This document shows, in pieces, positions 43,569-57,000 of a DNA stretch of 64,000 nt (position 1 is its first letter; the number at the start of each line of letters is the position of its first letter). This DNA comes from Megalopta genalis (Eukaryota > Arthropoda > Insecta > Hymenoptera > Halictidae), in assembly GCF_051020955.1 (NCBI RefSeq), contig NW_027477054.1, positions 40,047 through 104,046 on the forward strand. Reading direction: 5' to 3'. The position numbers and the translations under genes were made by a program. The notes under the pieces are model-generated. The model ran no database searches, was not told the DNA's origin, and saw only the letters and a list, made by a program, of their open reading frames with translations.

Positions 43569-44150
43569 TCACGACGTATCTTCGTCACTCGATGAAAAAT
43601 ACTTCGATATGAATTTCACGCGTGAAGCATTGAGTTTCTCGGTCGGTAAATTAATGTCCCATTTGATTTTACGAATATCCCAATCATCGTCGTCGTCGTG
43701 CAATGAATATTCCAATCTTCTCTTCACTTTGTTCAATGGAGGGAGGAAATCACCTCTGGTCATACTCCGTTCAAATTTTGATAATGGTATCAACACTGGT
43801 TCGACGCAAACATAATCAGTTTCTTTAAGGTATTTAAAAATAATCCTCTTCAACGATCTCTTCGAACAACATTGCGTGCTCAAAGGAACAATTACTTTTA
43901 AAACATCAATACTATTGTATATCACGTAATCGAGCAAGTCTCGCGATTTGAACACGCATGCACCCACGTATGAAAACCTAGCGTGCGGATATCTCCGACG
44001 AAAAACACAGTACACGTCGCACAAAATAACATCACAATATCGGATAAAAATCCGTCGAGCAATGCTCGAAAAATTATGAACACCGTGTTCAAATATCTTA
44101 GACGTTGCGAACGATTGCAACGATGGCACGTTCAACGAACCAACTTCCAT
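43569..44150 (-). CDS. Unrecognised right-end protein
   Basis: 193 codons from ATG 44150 (MEVGSLNVPSLQSFATSK); the frame is open further upstream but without ATG. There are several Cys around residues 38-50 and 85-95 (RYCDVILCDVYCVF, STQCCSKRS), a helical middle (DLLDYVIYNSIDVLKVIVP), an acidic run HDDDDDWDIRKIKWDI and an end rich in Ser and Asp. I do not recognise it. It is the first gene inward from the right inverted repeat, and its first ~17 codons lie inside that repeat, so the left inverted repeat holds a severed copy of its start. It leads the leftward cluster that ends in PolB. Confidence 0.55.
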   Translation of the reverse strand: MEVGSLNVPSLQSFATSKIFEHGVHNFSSIARRIFIRYCDVILCDVYCVFRRRYPHARFSYVGACVFKSRDLLDYVIYNSIDVLKVIVPLSTQCCSKRSLKRIIFKYLKETDYVCVEPVLIPLSKFERSMTRGDFLPPLNKVKRRLEYSLHDDDDDWDIRKIKWDINLPTEKLNASRVKFISKYFSSSDEDTS

Positions 44151-44989
44151 ACCAATACTCAACTCAGTAGCGAATAAAATGTTCGCTGCAAAGGGAAAAA
44201 GCAAAAAACAGTAAAAGAGAGAGAAAAAATATCTCTCTCTCTGTCCGCATCATTTGCAAGAGAGAGAACAACCGCTGCAATACAGCCCTCTTTCTCGCTC
44301 GCTACAATATTATACCGAGATAAAAAAAAAACTTACTTTAAGAAATCTTAATGAGACCAAAATCACGGGTAAAGCATCCGCGAGTCTCTCCGGATACAAA
44401 ACCACAAACTTCTATAAATGCGTCGCGAGAGAAAAATCATGCATCGCTTTTGCAAGAGAGAGAACAACCGCTGCATCCTCCCCCCCTCTCTCAAGCTCGC
44501 TCTCTACAATATTATACCGAGATAAAAAAACTTACTTTAAGAAATCTCAACGAGACCAAAATCACGGGTAAAGCATCCGCGAGTCTCTCCGGATACAAAA
44601 CCACAAACTTCTATAAATGCGTCGCGCCTAACGCACGCGCGAGAAAAATCATGCATCGCTTTTGCAAAAGAGAGAACAACCGCTGCATCCTCCCCCCTCT
44701 CTCTCTCTCTCGCTCGCTCGCTACAATATTAAACCAAGATAAAAAACCATACTTTAAGAAATCTAATAAACGAAACCAAAATCCCCGATATCGCTTCGCA
44801 AGATAAGCAACTTCCGGGTAAGGCGTCCGAGAACCTCTCCGGATGCAAAACCGCAAAACTCCTTATCGGTGACTTCCCCCCTCCACACGACGCGTGCCGC
44901 TCACGATGATGCTTCCTTCCCTTTACCCCACCGCCCCGGCGCAGCCTTCCCCTCGCAATTGATTGCAGAACGCAACATATATACCTACT
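44101..44989 (-). repeat. Right terminal inverted repeat
   Basis: Inverted counterpart of 25990-27059. Reading inward on the minus strand it passes through the same modules: the AGTAGG terminus, the CATCCGGAGAG segment, TATAATATT motifs with GA runs, and a short TCCCTTTGCAG stretch. It then enters the coding region of the 43569-44150 ORF. The ATG at 44150 is inside the repeat. Divergence from the left copy suggests the insertion is not recent. Confidence 0.9.
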
Positions 44990-44995
44990 ATCTTC
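44990..44995. repeat. Target-site duplication, right copy (ATCTTC)
   Basis: Exact second copy of the hexamer at 25984-25989, directly after the terminal CCTACT of the element. Joining the left flank to the sequence after this copy gives an in-phase 30-bp monomer (GAGTTATCTTCAAAT followed by AAATGCGAAA), which shows that the array was cut without loss. Confidence 0.96.
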
Positions 44996-45763
44996 AAATA
45001 AATGCGAAATACATGATTTAGAGTCAGCTGCATGCGAAACAAACGAGTTAGATTCAAACCCAAGTGAAACACATGATTTAGCTTCAAATCTATGCGAAGA
45101 AGAAGGCTTAGCTTCAAATCCATGCGAATCAAATGATATAGCTTCAAATACTTCCGATATAAATGATATAGTTTTATATGCAGGCGAAACAAACTAGTTA
45201 GTTTCAAATCCATGCGGATCGCATAATTTAGCTTCAAATTCACGCGAAGCACATGGTCTACGTTCAAATTCAAGCAAAACAAATGATTTAACTTCAAATA
45301 CTTGCGATTTAAATGATATAGCTTCAAATGCAGGCGAAAACATGGTTTAGCTTCAGATTCATGCGAAAGAAATGGTTTAGTTTCAAATACTTGCGTTACA
45401 AATGATATAGCTTCAAATGCAGGCGAAACAAACGAATTAGATTCGAATCGATGCGAAACACATAATGTATCTTCAATTTCATGCGAAACACATGCATTAG
45501 CTTCAGATTCATGCGAAACAAATGGTTTTGCTTCAAACACTTGTGATATACATGATTTATCCTCAACTGTATGTGAAACAAACGAGTTAGCTTCAAATCC
45601 AAGCGAAACACGTAATTTAGCTTTAAATCAATGCGATGTAGAAGGTTTAGCTTCAAATCCATGCGAAACAAATGATTTAGCTTCAAATACTTGCGATATA
45701 CGTGATATAGCTTCAAATGCAGGCGAAACAATCGAGTTATCTTCAAATCCATTCGAAATACAT

Positions 45764-48700
45764 GATTAAGCTTCAAATGCATACGAAACACATGATCTAG
45801 GTTCAAATTCATGTCAAACAGTTGGTTCAGCTTCGAATCTATGCGAATCACATAATTTAGATTCAAATTCATGCGAAACATATGGTTTAGCTTCAAATTC
45901 TTGCGACACAAATGGCTGAGCTTCAAATACTTGAGATATACGTGATTTATCTTCAACTGCATGCGAACCAAACGAGTTAACTTCACATCCATGCGAAACA
46001 CATGATCTAGCTTCAAATCAATGCGAAGTAGAAGGTTTAGCTTCAAATTCATGCGAAACGAATGATTTAGCTTCAAATACTTGCGATATAAGTGATATAG
46101 CTTCAACTGCATGCGAATCAAACCAGTTAGCTTGAAATCCATGCGAATCTCAAAATTTAGCTTCAAATCCATGCGAATCACATAACTTAGCTTCAAATTC
46201 ATGCGAAACACACGGTTTAGCTTCAAATACTTGCGGTATACATGATTTAGATTCAACTGGATGCGAAACAAACGAGTTAGCTTCAAATCCATGCGAAACA
46301 CATGATTTAGCTTCAAATTCTTGCGAAAAACATGGTTTAGCTTCAGATTCATGCGAAAAAAATGGTTTAGCCTCAAATTTTTGTGATATACATGATTTAC
46401 AATCAACAGCATGCGAAACAAACGAGTTACCTTCAAATCCAAGCGAAACACATGACGAAGCTTCAAATCAATGCCATGTAAAAGGTTTAGGTTCAAATCC
46501 ACGCGACACAATTGATATAGCTTCAAATACTTCCGATATAAGTGATGTAGCTTCAAATGCAGGCGAAGCACATGATATAGGTTCAAATTCATGGCAAACA
46601 CATGGTTTTGCTTCAAATTCATGCGAATCAAATGATTTAGCTTCCAATACTTGTGATTTAAGTGATATATATTCAAATGCAGACGAAACAAACGCATTAG
46701 CTTCAAATCCATGCGGAACACATGATGTAGCTTCAAATCAATGCAATGTGTAAGGTTTAGCTTCAAATCAATGCGATGTATAAGGTTTAGCTTCAAATCC
46801 ATGCGAAAGAAATGATTTAGCTTCAAATACCTGCCACATAAGTGATATAGCTACAAATGCAGGCGAAACAAACGAGTTAGCTACAAATCCTTGTGATATA
46901 AGTAATATACCTTCAAATGCAAGCGAAACAAACGCGTTAGCATCAGATCCATGCGAATCACATAATTTAGGTTCAAATTCATGCGAAACAAATGATTTAG
47001 CTTCCAGTACTTGCGATATAAGTGATATAGCTTCAAATGCTGGCGAAATAAACGAGTTGGCTACAAATTCATGCGAAACACATGATGCAGCTACATATCA
47101 ATGCGATGTAGAAGGTTTAGCTTCAAATCCATGCGACACAAATGATTTAGCTTCAAATACTTGCGATATAAGTGATATAGCTTCAAATGATGGCGAAATA
47201 ATGAAGTTAGCTTCAAATCCATGCGAAACACATCATTAAGCTTCAAATCAATGCGATGTAGGAGGTTTAGATTCAAATCCATGCGATCCAAATGATTTAG
47301 CTTCAAATCAATGCGATGTGGAAGGTTTAGTTTCGAATCCATGCGAACCACGTGATTTAGCTTCAAATCAATGCGATGTAGAAGACTTAGCTCCAAATCC
47401 ATGTGAAACAAATGATTTAGCTTGAAATCAACGCGATATAGAAGGCTTAGCTTCAACGCCATGCGAAACAAATGATTTAGCGTGACATACTTGCGATATA
47501 AATGATATAGCTTAAATGCAGGCGAAATAAACGAGTTAGCTTCCCATCTATGCGAAACACATGATTTAGCTTCAAACTCATGCGAAAAACATGGTTTAGC
47601 TTCAGATTCATGCGAAACAAATGGTTTAGCTTCAAATACTTCCGTCATAAATGATATAGCTTCAAATGCAGGCGAAACAAATGAGTTAGCTTCAAATCCA
47701 TTCGAAACACATAATTGAGCTTCAATTTCATGCGCAACACATGCATCAGCTTCAGATTCATGCCAAACAAATGGTTTAGCTTCAAATTCATGCGAAACAA
47801 ATGATTTAGCTTCAATTACTTGCGATATAAGTGATATAGCTTCAAATACTGGCGAAATAAACAAGATAGCTTCAAATCCATGCGAAACCCACGATGTAGC
47901 TTCAAATCAATGCGATGTAGACGGTTTAGCTTCAAATTCATGCGAAACAAATGAGTTAGAGTCAAATCCATGCGAGTCACATAATTTAACTTCAAATTCA
48001 TGCGAATCAAATTATTTAGCTTCAAATACTTCCGATATAAGTGATATAGCATCAAATCCGGGCGAAACAAACGTGTTAGCTTCAGATCCATGCGAAACAC
48101 ATAATTTAGCTTCAAATGCATGCGAAACAAATGAGTTAGCTTCAAATCCACGCGAATCACATAATTTAGCTTCGAATTCATGCGAAGCACATGGTTTAGC
48201 TTCAAATTCATGCGAAACGAATGGTTTAGCTTCAAATACTTGCGATATAAGTGATATGGCTTCAAATGCAGACGAAACAAACGAGTTAGCTTCAAATCCA
48301 TGCGAATCACATAATTTAGCTTCAAATTCATGCGAGACACATGGTTCGCTTCAGATTCATGCGAAACAAATTATTTAGCTTCAAATACTTCCGATATAAG
48401 TGATATAGCTTCAAATGCGGGCGAAACAAACGTGTTAGCTTCAGAACCATGCGAAACACATAATTTAGCTCCAAGTTCATGCGAAACACATGGTTTAGCT
48501 TCAATTTCATGCGATACAGATGATGTAGCTTCAAATAATTGCGGTATAGATGATTTAGCTTCAATTGCATACGAAACAAATGAGTTAGAGTCATATGCAT
48601 GCGAACGCATGATTATGCTTCAAATGCATTCGAAGCACATGATTTAGGTTCAAATTCGTGGCAAACACATGGTTTTGCTTCAAATTCATGCGAATCAAAT

Positions 48701-51700
48701 GATTTAGCTTCCAATACTTGTGATTTAAGTGATATATATTCAAATGCAGACGAAACAAACGCATTAGCTACAAATCCATGCGAAAGACATGATTTAGCTT
48801 CAAATCAATTCGATGTAGAAGGCTTAGTTTCAAATCCATGCTAAACAAATGATTTAGCTACAAATACTTGCGATATAAGTGACATAGCTTCAAATGCTGG
48901 CGAAATAAACGAGTTGGCTTCAAATCCATGCGAAACACATGTTGTAGCATCAAATCAATGCGATGTAGAAGGCTTGGCTTCAAACCCACGTGAAAGAAAT
49001 GCTTTAGCTTCAAATACTTGCGATATAAGTGATGTAGCTTCAAATGCAGGCGAAATAAACGAGTTAGCTTCAAATCCATGCGGAACACATGATGTAGATT
49101 CAAATCAATGCGATGTATAAGGTTTAGCTTCAAATCCATGCGAAACGAATGATTTAGATTCAAATACTTAATATATAAGTGATATAGCTTCAAATTCTGG
49201 CGAAATATTCAAGTTAGCTTTAACTCCATGCGAAACCAATGATGTTGCTTCAAATCAATGCGATGTTGAAGGTTTAACTTCAAATCCATGTGTAGCAAGC
49301 GATTTCGCTTCAAATACTTGCGATATAAGTGTTATAGCTTCAAATGCTGGCGAACTAATCGAGTTAGCTTCAAATCCATGCGAAACATATGATGTAGCTT
49401 CAAATCAATCCGATGTAGAAGGTTTGGCTTGAAATCCATGCGAAACAAATGATTTAGCTATAAATACTTGCGATATAAGTGATGTAGTTTCAAATTCTGG
49501 CGAAATAATCGAGTTAGCTTCAAATCCATGCGAAACACATGATGTAGATTCAAATCAATGCGATGTAGAAGGTTTGGCTTGAAATCCATGCGAAACAAAT
49601 GATTTAGCTTCAAATTCATGCGAATCTCATGGTTTAGCTTCAAATTCATGCGAAACAAATGATTTAGATTCAAAGACTTGCGATATAAGTGATATAGCTT
49701 CATATGCAGGCGAAATAAACGAGTTAGCTTCAAATCCATGCGGAACACATGATATAGCTTCAAATCAATGCGATGTATAAGGTTTAGCTTCAAATCCATG
49801 CGAAACAAATGATTTATCTTCAAATACTTGCGATATAAGTGATATAGCTTCAAATTCTGGCGAAATAATCGAGTTAGCTTCAACTCCATGCGAAATACAT
49901 GATTAAGCTTCAAAAGCATACGAAACACATGATCTAGGTTCAAATTCATGTCAAACAGTTGGTTCAGCTTCGAATCTATGCGAATCACATAATTTAGATT
50001 CAAATTCATGCGAAACATATGGTTTAGCTTCAAATTCTTGCGACACAAATGGCTGAGCTTCAAATACTTGAGATATACGTGATTTATCTTCAACTGCATG
50101 CGAACCAAACGAGTTAACTTCACATCCATGCGAAACACATGATCTAGCTTCAAATCAATGCGAAGTAGAAGGTTTAGCTTCAAATTCATGCGAAACGAAT
50201 GATTTAGCTTCAAATACTTGCGATATAAGTGATATAGCTTCAACTGCATGCGAATCAAACCAGTTAGCTTGAAATCCATGCGAATCTCAAAATTTAGCTT
50301 CAAATCCATGCGAATCACATAACTTAGCTTCAAATTCATGCGAAACACACGGTTTAGCTTCAAATACTTGCGGTATACATGATTTAGATTCAACTGGATG
50401 CGAAACAAACGAGTTAGCTTCAAATCCATGCGAAACACATGATTTAGCTTCAAATTCTTGCGAAAAACATGGTTTAGCTTCAGATTCATGCGAAAAAAAT
50501 GGTTTAGCCTCAAATTTTTGTGATATACATGATTTACAATCAACAGCATGCGAAACAAACGAGTTACCTTCAAATCCAAGCGAAACACATGACGAAGCTT
50601 CAAATCAATGCCATGTAAAAGGTTTAGGTTCAAATCCACGCGACACAATTGATATAGCTTCAAATACTTCCGATATAAGTGATGTAGCTTCAAATGCAGG
50701 CGAAGCACATGATATAGGTTCAAATTCATGGCAAACACATGGTTTTGCTTCAAATTCATGCGAATCAAATGATTTAGCTTCCAATACTTGTGATTTAAGT
50801 GATATATATTCAAATGCAGACGAAACAAACGCATTAGCTTCAAATCCATGCGGAACACATGATGTAGCTTCAAATCAATGCAATGTGTAAGGTTTAGCTT
50901 CAAATCAATGCGATGTATAAGGTTTAGCTTCAAATCCATGCGAAAGAAATGATTTAGCTTCAAATACCTGCCACATAAGTGATATAGCTACAAATGCAGG
51001 CGAAACAAACGAGTTAGCTACAAATCCTTGTGATATAAGTAATATACCTTCAAATGCAAGCGAAACAAACGCGTTAGCATCAGATCCATGCGAATCACAT
51101 AATTTAGGTTCAAATTCATGCGAAACAAATGATTTAGCTTCCAGTACTTGCGATATAAGTGATATAGCTTCAAATGCTGGCGAAATAAACGAGTTGGCTA
51201 CAAATTCATGCGAAACACATGATGCAGCTACATATCAATGCGATGTAGAAGGTTTAGCTTCAAATCCATGCGACACAAATGATTTAGCTTCAAATACTTG
51301 CGATATAAGTGATATAGCTTCAAATGATGGCGAAATAATGAAGTTAGCTTCAAATCCATGCGAAACACATCATTAAGCTTCAAATCAATGCGATGTAGGA
51401 GGTTTAGATTCAAATCCATGCGATCCAAATGATTTAGCTTCAAATCAATGCGATGTGGAAGGTTTAGTTTCGAATCCATGCGAACCACGTAATTTAGCTT
51501 CAAATCAATGCGATGTAGAAGACTTAGCTCCAAATCCATGTGAAACAAATGATTTAGCTTGAAATCAACGCGATATAGAAGGCTTAGCTTCAACGCCATG
51601 CGAAACAAATGATTTAGCGTGACATACTTGCGATATAAATGATATAGCTTAAATGCAGGCGAAATAAACGAGTTAGCTTCCCATCTATGCGAAACACATG

Positions 51701-54037
51701 ATTTAGCTTCAAACTCATGCGAAAAACATGGTTTAGCTTCAGATTCATGCGAAACAAATGGTTTAGCTTCAAATACTTCCGTCATAAATGATATAGCTTC
51801 AAATGCAGGCGAAACAAATGAGTTAGCTTCAAATCCATTCGAAACACATAATTGAGCTTCAATTTCATGCGCAACACATGCATCAGCTTCAGATTCATGC
51901 CAAACAAATGGTTTAGCTTCAAATTCATGCGAAACAAATGATTTAGCTTCAATTACTTGCGATATAAGTGATATAGCTTCAAATACTGGCGAAATAAACA
52001 AGATAGCTTCAAATCCATGCGAAACCCACGATGTAGCTTCAAATCAATGCGATGTAGACGGTTTAGCTTCAAATTCATGCGAAACAAATGAGTTAGAGTC
52101 AAATCCATGCGAGTCACATAATTTAACTTCAAATTCATGCGAATCAAATTATTTAGCTTCAAATACTTCCGATATAAGTGATATAGCATCAAATCCGGGC
52201 GAAACAAACGTGTTAGCTTCAGATCCATGCGAAACACATAATTTAGCTTCAAATGCATGCGAAACAAATGAGTTAGCTTCAAATCCACGCGAATCACATA
52301 ATTTAGCTTCGAATTCATGCGAAGCACATGGTTTAGCTTCAAATTCATGCGAAACGAATGGTTTAGCTTCAAATACTTGCGATATAAGTGATATGGCTTC
52401 AAATGCAGACGAAACAAACGAGTTAGCTTCAAATCCATGCGAATCACATAATTTAGCTTCAAATTCATGCGAGACACATGGTTCGCTTCAGATTCATGCG
52501 AAACAAATTATTTAGCTTCAAATACTTCCGATATAAGTGATATAGCTTCAAATGCGGGCGAAACAAACGTGTTAGCTTCAGAACCATGCGAAACACATAA
52601 TTTAGCTCCAAGTTCATGCGAAACACATGGTTTAGCTTCAATTTCATGCGATACAGATGATGTAGCTTCAAATAATTGCGGTATAGATGATTTAGCTTCA
52701 ATTGCATACGAAACAAATGAGTTAGAGTCATATGCATGCGAACGCATGATTATGCTTCAAATGCATTCGAAGCACATGATTTAGGTTCAAATTCGTGGCA
52801 AACACATGGTTTTGCTTCAAATTCATGCGAATCAAATGATTTAGCTTCCAATACTTGTGATTTAAGTGATATATATTCAAATGCAGACGAAACAAACGCA
52901 TTAGCTACAAATCCATGCGAAAGACATGATTTAGCTTCAAATCAATTCGATGTAGAAGGCTTAGTTTCAAATCCATGCTAAACAAATGATTTAGCTACAA
53001 ATACTTGCGATATAAGTGACATAGCTTCAAATGCTGGCGAAATAAACGAGTTGGCTTCAAATCCATGCGAAACACATGTTGTAGCATCAAATCAATGCGA
53101 TGTAGAAGGCTTGGCTTCAAACCCACGTGAAAGAAATGCTTTAGCTTCAAATACTTGCGATATAAGTGATGTAGCTTCAAATGCAGGCGAAATAAACGAG
53201 TTAGCTTCAAATCCATGCGGAACACATGATGTAGATTCAAATCAATGCGATGTATAAGGTTTAGCTTCAAATCCATGCGAAACGAATGATTTAGATTCAA
53301 ATACTTAATATATAAGTGATATAGCTTCAAATTCTGGCGAAATATTCAAGTTAGCTTTAACTCCATGCGAAACCAATGATGTTGCTTCAAATCAATGCGA
53401 TGTTGAAGGTTTAACTTCAAATCCATGTGTAGCAAGCGATTTCGCTTCAAATACTTGCGATATAAGTGTTATAGCTTCAAATGCTGGCGAACTAATCGAG
53501 TTAGCTTCAAATCCATGCGAAACATATGATGTAGCTTCAAATCAATCCGATGTAGAAGGTTTGGCTTGAAATCCATGCGAAACAAATGATTTAGCTATAA
53601 ATACTTGCGATATAAGTGATGTAGTTTCAAATTCTGGCGAAATAATCGAGTTAGCTTCAAATCCATGCGAAACACATGATGTAGATTCAAATCAATGCGA
53701 TGTAGAAGGTTTGGCTTGAAATCCATGCGAAACAAATGATTTAGCTTCAAATTCATGCGAATCTCATGGTTTAGCTTCAAATTCATGCGAAACAAATGAT
53801 TTAGATTCAAAGACTTGCGATATAAGTGATATAGCTTCATATGCAGGCGAAATAAACGAGTTAGCTTCAAATCCATGCGGAACACATGATATAGCTTCAA
53901 ATCAATGCGATGTATAAGGTTTAGCTTCAAATCCATGCGAAACAAATGATTTATCTTCAAATACTTGCGATATAAGTGATATAGCTTCAAATTCTGGCGA
54001 AATAATCGAGTTAGCTTCAACTCCATGCGAAACCAAT
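45764..54037. repeat. 4,137-bp tandem duplication in the array
   Basis: 45764-49900 and 49901-54037 are near-identical head-to-tail copies. They share many private variants, such as CGAAATACATGATTAAGC at the start, a 1-bp loss in ATAGCTTAAATGCAGG (47513/51650) and the slip in CACATGGTTCGCTTCAG. Only a few single-base differences were noticed (for example near 45780/49917 and 47349/51486). The period is 137.9 monomers because of shared indels. Confidence 0.93.
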
Positions 54038-57000
54038 GATGTTGCTTCAAATCAATGCGATGTTGGAGGATTAGCTTCAAATCCATGTTATACAAATGAT
54101 CTTGATTCAAATACTTGTGATTTAAGTGATATAGCTTCAAATGCAGGCGAAATAAACGATTTAGCTTCAAATACATGCGAAACACGTGATGTAGCTTCAA
54201 ATCAATGCGATGCAGAAGGTTTAGCTTCAAATCCATGCGAAACAAATGATTTAGTTTCAAATACTTGCGATATAAGTGATATAGCTTCAAATGCTGGCGA
54301 AATAAACGAGTTAGCTTCAAATCAATGCGAAACACATGATATAGCTTCAAATCAATGCGATGTAGAAGGTTTATCTTCAAATCCATGCGAAACAAATGAT
54401 TTAGCTTCAAATACTTGCGATATAAGTGATAAAGCTTCAAATTCTGACGAAATAATCGAGTTAGCTTCAAGTCCATGCGAAACACATGATATAGCTTCAA
54501 ATCAATGCGATGTAGAAGGTTTAGCTTCAACTCCATGCGAAACAAATGATTTAGCTTCAAATACTTGCGATATAAGTGATAAAGCTTCAAATTCTGGCGA
54601 AATAATCGAGTTAGCTTCAACTCCATGCGAAACACATGATATAGCTTCAAATCAATGCGATGTAGAAGGTTTAGCTTCAACTCCATGCGAAACAAATGGT
54701 TTCGCTTCAAATACTTGCGATATAAGTGTTATAGCTTCAAATGCTGGCGAACTAATCGAGTTAGCCTCAAATCCATGCGAAACACATGATGTAGCTTCAA
54801 ATCAATGCGATGTAGAAGGTTTAGCTTCAAATCCATGCGAAACAAATGATTTAGCTTCAAATACTTGCGATATAAGTGTTATAGCTTCAAATGCTGGCGA
54901 ACTAATCGAGTTAGCTTCAAATCCATGCGAAACACATGATGTAGCTTCAAATCAATGCGGTGTTGAAGGTTTAACTTCAAATCCATGTGTAGCAAGCGAT
55001 TTAACTTCAAATACTTGCGATATAAGTTGTCTAGCGTCAAATGCTGGCGAAATAATCGAGTCAGCTACAAATCCATGCTAATCACACGATGTAGCTTCAA
55101 ATCAATGCTATGTAGAAGGTTTAGCTACAAATCCATTCGAATCAAATGATTTAGCTTCAAATACTTGCGATATAAGTGATATAGTTTCAAATTCTGGCGA
55201 CCTAATCGAGTTAGCTTCAAATCCATGCGAAACATATGATGTAGCTTCAAATCAAAGCGATGTAGAAGGTTTGGCTTGAAATCCATGCGAAACAAATGAT
55301 TTAGCTACAAATACTTGCGACATAAGTGACATAGCTTCATATGCTGGCGAAATAAACGAGTTGGCTTCAAATCCATGCGAAACACATGTTGTAGCATGAA
55401 ATCAATGCGATGTAGAAAGCATAGCTTCAACTCCATGCGAAAGAAATGCTTTAGCTTCAAATACTTGCGATATAAGTGATGTAGCTTCAAATGCAGGCGA
55501 AATAAACGAGTTAGCTTCAAATCCATGCGGAACACATGATGAAGATTCAAATCAATGCGATGTATAAGGTTTAGCTTCAAATCCATGCGAAACGAATGAT
55601 TTAGCTTCAAATACTTGCGATATAAGTGATATAGCTTCAAATACTGGCGAAATAAACGATTTAGATTCAAATGCATGCGAAACACATGATGTAGGTTCAA
55701 ATCAATGCGATGTATAAGGTTTATCTTCAAATCTATGCGAAACAAATGATTTAGCTTCAAATACTTGCGATATAAGTGATATAGCTTCAAATACTGGCGA
55801 AATAAACGATTTAGATTCAAATGCATGCGAAACACATGATGTAGCTTCAAATCAATGCGATGTAGAAGGTTTAGCTTCAAATCCATGCGAAACAAATGAT
55901 TTAGCTTCAAATACTTGCGATATAAGTGATAAAGCTTCAAATTCTGGCGAAATAATCGAGTTAGCTTCAAGTCCATGCGAAACACATGATATAGCTTCAA
56001 ATCAATGCGATGTAGAAGGTTTATCTTCAACTCCATGCGAAACAAATGATTTAGCTTCAAATACTTGCGATATAAGTGATAAAGCTTCAAATTCTGGCGA
56101 AATAATCGAGTTAGCTTCAACTCCATGCGAAACACATGATATAGCTTCAAATCAATGCGATGTAGAAGGTTTAGCTTCAACTCCATGCGAAACAAATGAT
56201 TTCGCTTCAAATACTTGCGATATAAGTGTTATAGCTTCAAATGCTGGCGAACTAATCGAGTTAGCTTCAAATCCATGCGAAACACATGATGTAGCTTCAA
56301 ATCAATGCGATGTAGAAGGTTTAGCTTCAAATCCATGCGAAACAAATGATTTAGCTTCAAATACTTGCGATATAAGTGTTATAGCTTCAAATGCTGGCGA
56401 ACTAATCGAGTTAGCTTCAAATCCATGCGAAACACATGATGTAGCTTCAAATCAATGCGATGTTGAAGGTTTAACTTCAAATCCATGTGTAGCAAGCGAT
56501 TTAACTTCAAATACTTGCGATATAAGTTGTCTATTGTCAAATGCTGGCGAAATAATCGAGTCAGCTACTAATCCATGCTAATCACATGATGTAGCTTCAA
56601 ATCAATGCTATGTAGAAGGTTTGGTTTCAAATCCATGCGGAACAAATGATTTAGCTTCAAATACTTGCGATATAAGTGATATAGCTTCAAGTGCTGGCGC
56701 AATAGACGAGTTGGCTTCAAATCCATGCGAAACGCATGATGTAGCATCAAATGAATACGATGTAGAAGGTTTATCTTCAAATCCATGCGAATCAAATGAT
56801 TTAGCTTCAAATACTTGCGATATAAGTGATATAGCTTCAAATGCTGGCGAAATAAACGATTTAGCTTCAAATGCATGCGAAACACATGATGTAGGTTCAA
56901 ATCAATGCGATGTATAATGTTTATCTTCAAATCTATGCGAAACAAATGATTTAGCTTCAAATACTTGCGATATAAGTGATATAGCTTCAAATTCTGGCGA

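Larger units (their letters stand above)
25990..44989. mobile_element. Polinton/Maverick (adintovirus-like) element, 19.0 kb
   Basis: A complete self-synthesising DNA transposon of viral type: long terminal inverted repeats starting AG and ending CT, 6-bp target duplications, and the diagnostic set of protein-primed DNA polymerase B, retroviral-type integrase, FtsK/HerA-type packaging ATPase, adenain-like protease and capsid-like proteins. Gene order is accessory/BIR (+), capsid module (-), ATPase to integrase (+), PC4-like and PolB cluster (-). Its length is exactly 19,000 bp by these borders. At least five genes carry disabling lesions, so this copy is probably not autonomous. Borders are seen directly; virus-like capability is known for the family and not shown for this copy. 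Confidence 0.97.

Noticed and set aside
44254..44806. Plus-strand frames in the right inverted repeat
   Set aside because: Mirror images of equivalent frames in the left inverted repeat, rich in translated GA/CT runs; non-coding repeat.
25990..44989. LTR retrotransposon or retrovirus, because of the integrase
   Set aside because: No reverse transcriptase, gag or direct terminal repeats; the ends are inverted and PolB, packaging ATPase and adenain-like protease identify a Polinton.
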